Shown: positions 61,234 through 64,000 of the stretch, piece by piece | How positions within the stretch are numbered: the stretch's first letter is position 1 | How the letters are laid out: every line of letters begins with the position of its first letter | NCBI GenBank assembly: GCA_937923325.1 | Contig: CAKZUQ010000003.1 | Span: 130,949-194,948, forward strand | DNA length: 64,000 bases | Direction: 5' to 3' | Source: an uncultured Bacteriovoracaceae bacterium | GTDB lineage: Bacteria; Bdellovibrionota; Bacteriovoracia; Bacteriovoracales; Bacteriovoracaceae | Program-made: the position numbers and the translations under genes | The notes under the pieces: model-generated | Seen by the model: only the letters and a program-made list of their open reading frames with translations | Told to the model about the DNA's origin: nothing | Database searches by the model: none

Positions 61234-61620
61234 TTAAGCTTTTGAGTTACAGTATTCTTTGTAGTCTGAAGCTGACATTAAAGCATCTAATTCTGCTTTA
61301 TTAGTCATTTCTACTTTTATTAACCAAGCTTCAAAAGCATTGTCATTTAAGCTTTCAGGGCTATCTTCAGCATCTGAATTCTTCTCAATTACTTTACCTG
61401 TAATTGGTGAGTATAGATCACTTACAGATTTAATAGATTCTACAACACCAAAGCTTGATTCAGCTGTAAGCTCTTCGTCTGCATCAGGTAGTTCAACAAA
61501 TACGATATCTCCAAGAGAAGACTGAGCAAAGTCAGTTATTCCAATTGTTGCAGTGTCACCGTCAACAGCGATCCATTCGTGTTCTTTTGTGTAGTAGTAG
61601 TTATCAATAATTGTGCTCAT
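61234..61620 (-). CDS. gcvH: Glycine cleavage system H protein
   Basis: GcvH carries the aminomethyl group from glycine on a lipoyl arm. The 128-residue protein has YYYTKEHEWIAVDGDTATIGI at the start and the lipoylation site in SSFGVVESIKSVSDLYSPITG (lysine about 64). It is lipoylated by the LipB/LipA route encoded at 18244-19846. Its ATG directly overlaps the gcvT stop. The P protein (GcvP) is not in the window. Confidence 0.97.
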   Translation of the reverse strand: MSTIIDNYYYTKEHEWIAVDGDTATIGITDFAQSSLGDIVFVELPDADEELTAESSFGVVESIKSVSDLYSPITGKVIEKNSDAEDSPESLNDNAFEAWLIKVEMTNKAELDALMSASDYKEYCNSKA

Positions 61621-62696
61621 TATTTATGTCCTCCGCTATAGAAAGCTTTTGTTTGTCTTGTTGCGCTATATTTTTTATTTCTTATTTCTACAAATAGTTC
61701 AGTTTCTTTATTATAAAGTTTTTTATCAACTCTAGCTATAGCAATTCCTTTTTTAAGCATAACAGACATACTGCCTGAAGTGATATGTCCAATCTCAACA
61801 TCATCAGAATTAAATACTTTATATCCAGTTCTTGGTATTCCCTTGTCTAAAGTCAACTTGATTAAAGTTGATTTTAGTTCAGAAGATTCCATTTTCTCTT
61901 TTCCAATAAAGTCTGTTTTGTCTTTATCGATAGTCCACTTCAATGTTGACTCTAAAGGAGTTACTTCATCATTTAATTCATTTCCGTAAAGAGGGTAAGC
62001 AACTTCTAATCTTAAGACATCTCTAGATCCAAGGCCACAAGGGGCAACTCCTAAGTCCATTAACTTATTCCAAAGATTTTTGATGAAGTTGTGAGATCCA
62101 AATATTTCAAACCCATCTTCTCCTGTATATCCGGTTCTAGCTATCATTGTCCTGACTTTTGATGAAGAATCTAAAACTTGTACTGAGTAATAACTTATAT
62201 CTTCTAGGGATTCAGTTTCAGAGATTGATTTTAGTATTTTAAAAGATTTTGGCCCTTGAAGAGCAATTAGAGAGTAATCTTCAGACAGATTCTCTACTTT
62301 AGCATTGAATTTTTTTGATTGTTCTAAAATCCATGTAAAATCTTTTTCTATATTTGAAGCATTAACACAAATAAAGATTTCTTTGTCTGACAATTTATAA
62401 ATTATCAGATCATCAATGATTGTTCCGTTTTCTCTACATAAAGGAGAGTAAACGGCCTTATTGTTTTCTATTTGAGTAACTTTACAAGGAAGAAGGTAAT
62501 CAATAAAAGCTAGAGCCTCTTCTCCAGAAACTAAAAATTCACCCATGTGGCTTACATCAAAAGCACCGCAGTTTTCTCTTACTGCTAATACTTCTTCTTT
62601 TAAGTTATTATACTGGATAGGCATTTCCCATCCAGCAAAATCAACTAACTTAGCACCTAGTTTGATGTGCTGATCATATAGACTAGTTCTTTGCAT
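61620..62696 (-). CDS. gcvT: Glycine cleavage system T protein (aminomethyltransferase)
   Basis: GcvT transfers the methylene group from the H protein to tetrahydrofolate, releasing ammonia. The 358-residue protein has VDFAGWEMPIQYNNLKEEV, AFDVSHMGEFLVSG, YSLIALQGPKS, RTGYTGEDGFEIF (folate site) and GSRDVLRLEVAYPLYGNEL. The last 14 bases of folD overlap its start, so the two are coupled. Confidence 0.97.
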   Translation of the reverse strand: MQRTSLYDQHIKLGAKLVDFAGWEMPIQYNNLKEEVLAVRENCGAFDVSHMGEFLVSGEEALAFIDYLLPCKVTQIENNKAVYSPLCRENGTIIDDLIIYKLSDKEIFICVNASNIEKDFTWILEQSKKFNAKVENLSEDYSLIALQGPKSFKILKSISETESLEDISYYSVQVLDSSSKVRTMIARTGYTGEDGFEIFGSHNFIKNLWNKLMDLGVAPCGLGSRDVLRLEVAYPLYGNELNDEVTPLESTLKWTIDKDKTDFIGKEKMESSELKSTLIKLTLDKGIPRTGYKVFNSDDVEIGHITSGSMSVMLKKGIAIARVDKKLYNKETELFVEIRNKKYSATRQTKAFYSGGHK

Positions 62697-63558
62697 CTTT
62701 ATTCTCTTTTAATATGTTTGTTGTTGCTGTTATTAAATTATTTATAAGTGAATAGACTGTCATTGGTCCAACCCCTCCTGGTACTGGAGTTATTGAATGA
62801 ACACAATCTTTGACATCATTAAAGTTTACATCACCACAAAGTTTTCCATTTTCATCTTTGTTAATTCCAACATCTATAATAGTTTGAGCTTTATTTTGAT
62901 TTAAAAAGCTTTTATTTAAAAAATTAGCTTTTCCTAAAGCACAGATAATAATATCAGCATTTTTTGTATGAATGGTTATATCTTTTGTTTTTGAGTGGCA
63001 TAAAGTTACTGTCGCATTATTATTTTGTAACAGTAGTGACAATGGTCTTCCAACAATGAAACCTCTTCCAATTATAACAACATTTTTAGATTCAACTTCA
63101 ATATTGTAGTGATTTAAAAGTTCAAGGATACCTTTTGGAGTACATGAAACCAAACCGGTCTTATTGTTGTATAAAGAAATAATGTTTTGAGAGTGGAAAC
63201 CATCGATGTCTTTTTTAGGGTTTATAAGTTCTGTGATATTTATATCTTGTAAGTGCTTGGGAACTGGTAATTGAACAAAGCAACCAGTTACACTTGGATC
63301 ATTGTTCATTGAATTTACTTTATCTAAAAAAACTTCTTTTGTTGTATCTTTAGGTAGTTCTATTAAAGAAAATTCAGCTCCAACTTTTTTACAAAGAATT
63401 CTCTTGTTCTTAACATAGATTGCACTGGCCGGATTATCTCCAACAATTATCACCTCAAGCTTTGGCCTTAGACCATCATTTGTTAATTTTGAACAAACTT
63501 GAGTTAAATACTCAATTTTGTCATTTATTAATGGAGCAGCTTTAAGAATAATAGTCAT
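62683..63558 (-). CDS. folD: Bifunctional methylenetetrahydrofolate dehydrogenase/cyclohydrolase
   Basis: FolD converts 5,10-methylene-THF to 10-formyl-THF via methenyl-THF. The 291-residue protein has the catalytic Lys/Tyr region ASAIYVKNKRILCKKVG near residue 46, CFVQLPVPKHL, KDIDGFHSQN, VIGRGFIVGRPLSLLL and PVPGGVGPMTVYSL at the end. It uses the methylene-THF made by GcvT, whose gene overlaps it. This explains the operon. folK elsewhere in the window supplies the folate. Confidence 0.97.
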   Translation of the reverse strand: MTIILKAAPLINDKIEYLTQVCSKLTNDGLRPKLEVIIVGDNPASAIYVKNKRILCKKVGAEFSLIELPKDTTKEVFLDKVNSMNNDPSVTGCFVQLPVPKHLQDINITELINPKKDIDGFHSQNIISLYNNKTGLVSCTPKGILELLNHYNIEVESKNVVIIGRGFIVGRPLSLLLQNNNATVTLCHSKTKDITIHTKNADIIICALGKANFLNKSFLNQNKAQTIIDVGINKDENGKLCGDVNFNDVKDCVHSITPVPGGVGPMTVYSLINNLITATTNILKENKDAKN

Positions 63559-63661
63559 ATATATGTAAATAGCTTAAATTTCGTTAAAATTCCATCAAAT
63601 TTCTTTATTCAAGTAAATATTAGCCTTAAGTCTTTATGGCGAATTTACCGATATAGATAGT

Positions 63662-63937
63662 ATGGAAGATAAATGTAAATGCGTTATATGTAGACATTAT
63701 GGACAAGAAGAGGATGATTCAAATAAATATGAGCTCGCTTCTGTGTTTGATAAGAATGGGAAGGAAATACGTCTTAATTTATGTTCAGTACACGCAATTC
63801 AATTATTCAGAAATGGTCAAAAAAAATTCTTAATGGGCCACTACAAAATTCTCATAGAGGTTATGGATTCCAATGATACAGAATTTTTAGAGATTCTTGA
63901 AGAAACAGTTAAAAAGAACATGAATACGATCTACTAA
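63662..63937 (+). CDS. Small zinc-finger-like hypothetical protein
   Basis: The 91-residue protein has CKCVICRHYG near the start and LNLCSVHAIQLFRNGQKKFL near 40, so a CxxC and a CxxH could bind zinc in a treble-clef-like fold. The rest is acidic helices. No named family is recognised. It lacks a clear Shine-Dalgarno; a TATAGA box ends about 4 bases before the ATG. It diverges from folD. Confidence 0.65.
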   Translation: MEDKCKCVICRHYGQEEDDSNKYELASVFDKNGKEIRLNLCSVHAIQLFRNGQKKFLMGHYKILIEVMDSNDTEFLEILEETVKKNMNTIY

Positions 63938-64000
63938 AAACCTATAAATCAATAACTTTATTCAATTAAATTTTACTGACTAAATTAAAGCCTCTACAAT
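63938..64000. other. Non-coding end of window
   Basis: Only 63 AT-rich bases follow the zinc-finger gene. They hold no recognisable feature. Confidence 0.6.

Overview
The window is about one-third G+C and densely coded on both strands. It has full biosynthetic and one-carbon genes, an almost complete set of flagellar rod, ring and hook-junction genes, and an unusually large share of lipoproteins and outer-membrane beta-barrels. CsrA/FliW, sigma-54-type promoters, CHASE2 signalling and a fused isobutyryl-CoA mutase are also present. The style fits a Gram-negative, flagellated member of the Bdellovibrionota, most likely the low-GC Bacteriovoracia (Halobacteriovorax-like predators). That placement is inferred from protein style and base composition, not from a marker-gene search. 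Nothing looks like an integrated phage, IS element or CRISPR locus.

Layout. 1-3.9 kb: two paralogous envelope proteins with ASH/Hydin-like sandwich domains flank an OmpA-family porin. 3.9-8.1 kb: serine deaminase with a DGK1-like lipid kinase, two lipoproteins behind a clear sigma-54 promoter, and a DUF374 acyltransferase. 8.2-12.7 kb: one minus-strand operon with an outer-membrane protein, a previously unmarked 46-residue lipoprotein, folK, acyl-CoA dehydrogenase and etfBA. 12.8-18.2 kb: deoxynucleoside kinase, a LysM lipoprotein, a degenerate M48 protease, an AmgK/MurU-like cell-wall sugar salvage pair, ferredoxin and envelope proteins. 18.2-24.8 kb: lipA-lipB, Lrp/AsnC diverging from asnB, a beta-propeller lipoprotein, a small barrel, and an endonuclease IV-like protein with a BFD-like protein. 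25-29.6 kb: a second degenerate M48 protein, a CHASE2 histidine kinase, an NtrC-type sigma-54 activator and lspA. 29.6-30.3 kb: a repeat-looped terminator, a barrel-gene remnant and tRNA-Val. 30.3-36.5 kb: icmF with its B12 adenosyltransferase, an FHA protein, an A-type Fe-S carrier and a YgfZ-TPR fusion. 36.7-39.6 kb: a giant prepilin-like fibre protein, a membrane protein and tRNA-Asn. 40-45.4 kb: an AstA-like acyltransferase with a truncated aminotransferase-like partner, then a TPR/SH3, cNMP-binding, AI-2E-type permease, BamD and TPR run. 45.4-55.7 kb: fliW, csrA and two flagellar operons. 55.9-63.9 kb: xseB, a degenerate patatin lipoprotein, PBP1A, a TonB-like protein, the folD-gcvT-gcvH operon and a small zinc-finger protein.

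Connections. LipA/LipB would lipoylate GcvH, which acts with GcvT and FolD in one-carbon flux. ETF and acyl-CoA dehydrogenase, together with IcmF and its adenosyltransferase, suggest use of branched and short-chain acyl-CoAs. The A-type carrier and YgfZ-TPR protein probably serve Fe-S enzymes such as LipA and SdaA. Three sigma-54 promoter matches (lipoprotein pair, exported protein, flgF operon) give plausible targets for an NtrC-type activator, one of which is encoded here. The most unusual items are three predicted pseudoenzymes (two M48-like, one patatin-like), the prepilin-fibre chimera, the ASH-OmpA-ASH cluster, an aminotransferase-like protein that lacks its catalytic domain and seems to start at ATT, and a FlgG with a signal-peptide-like N-terminus.
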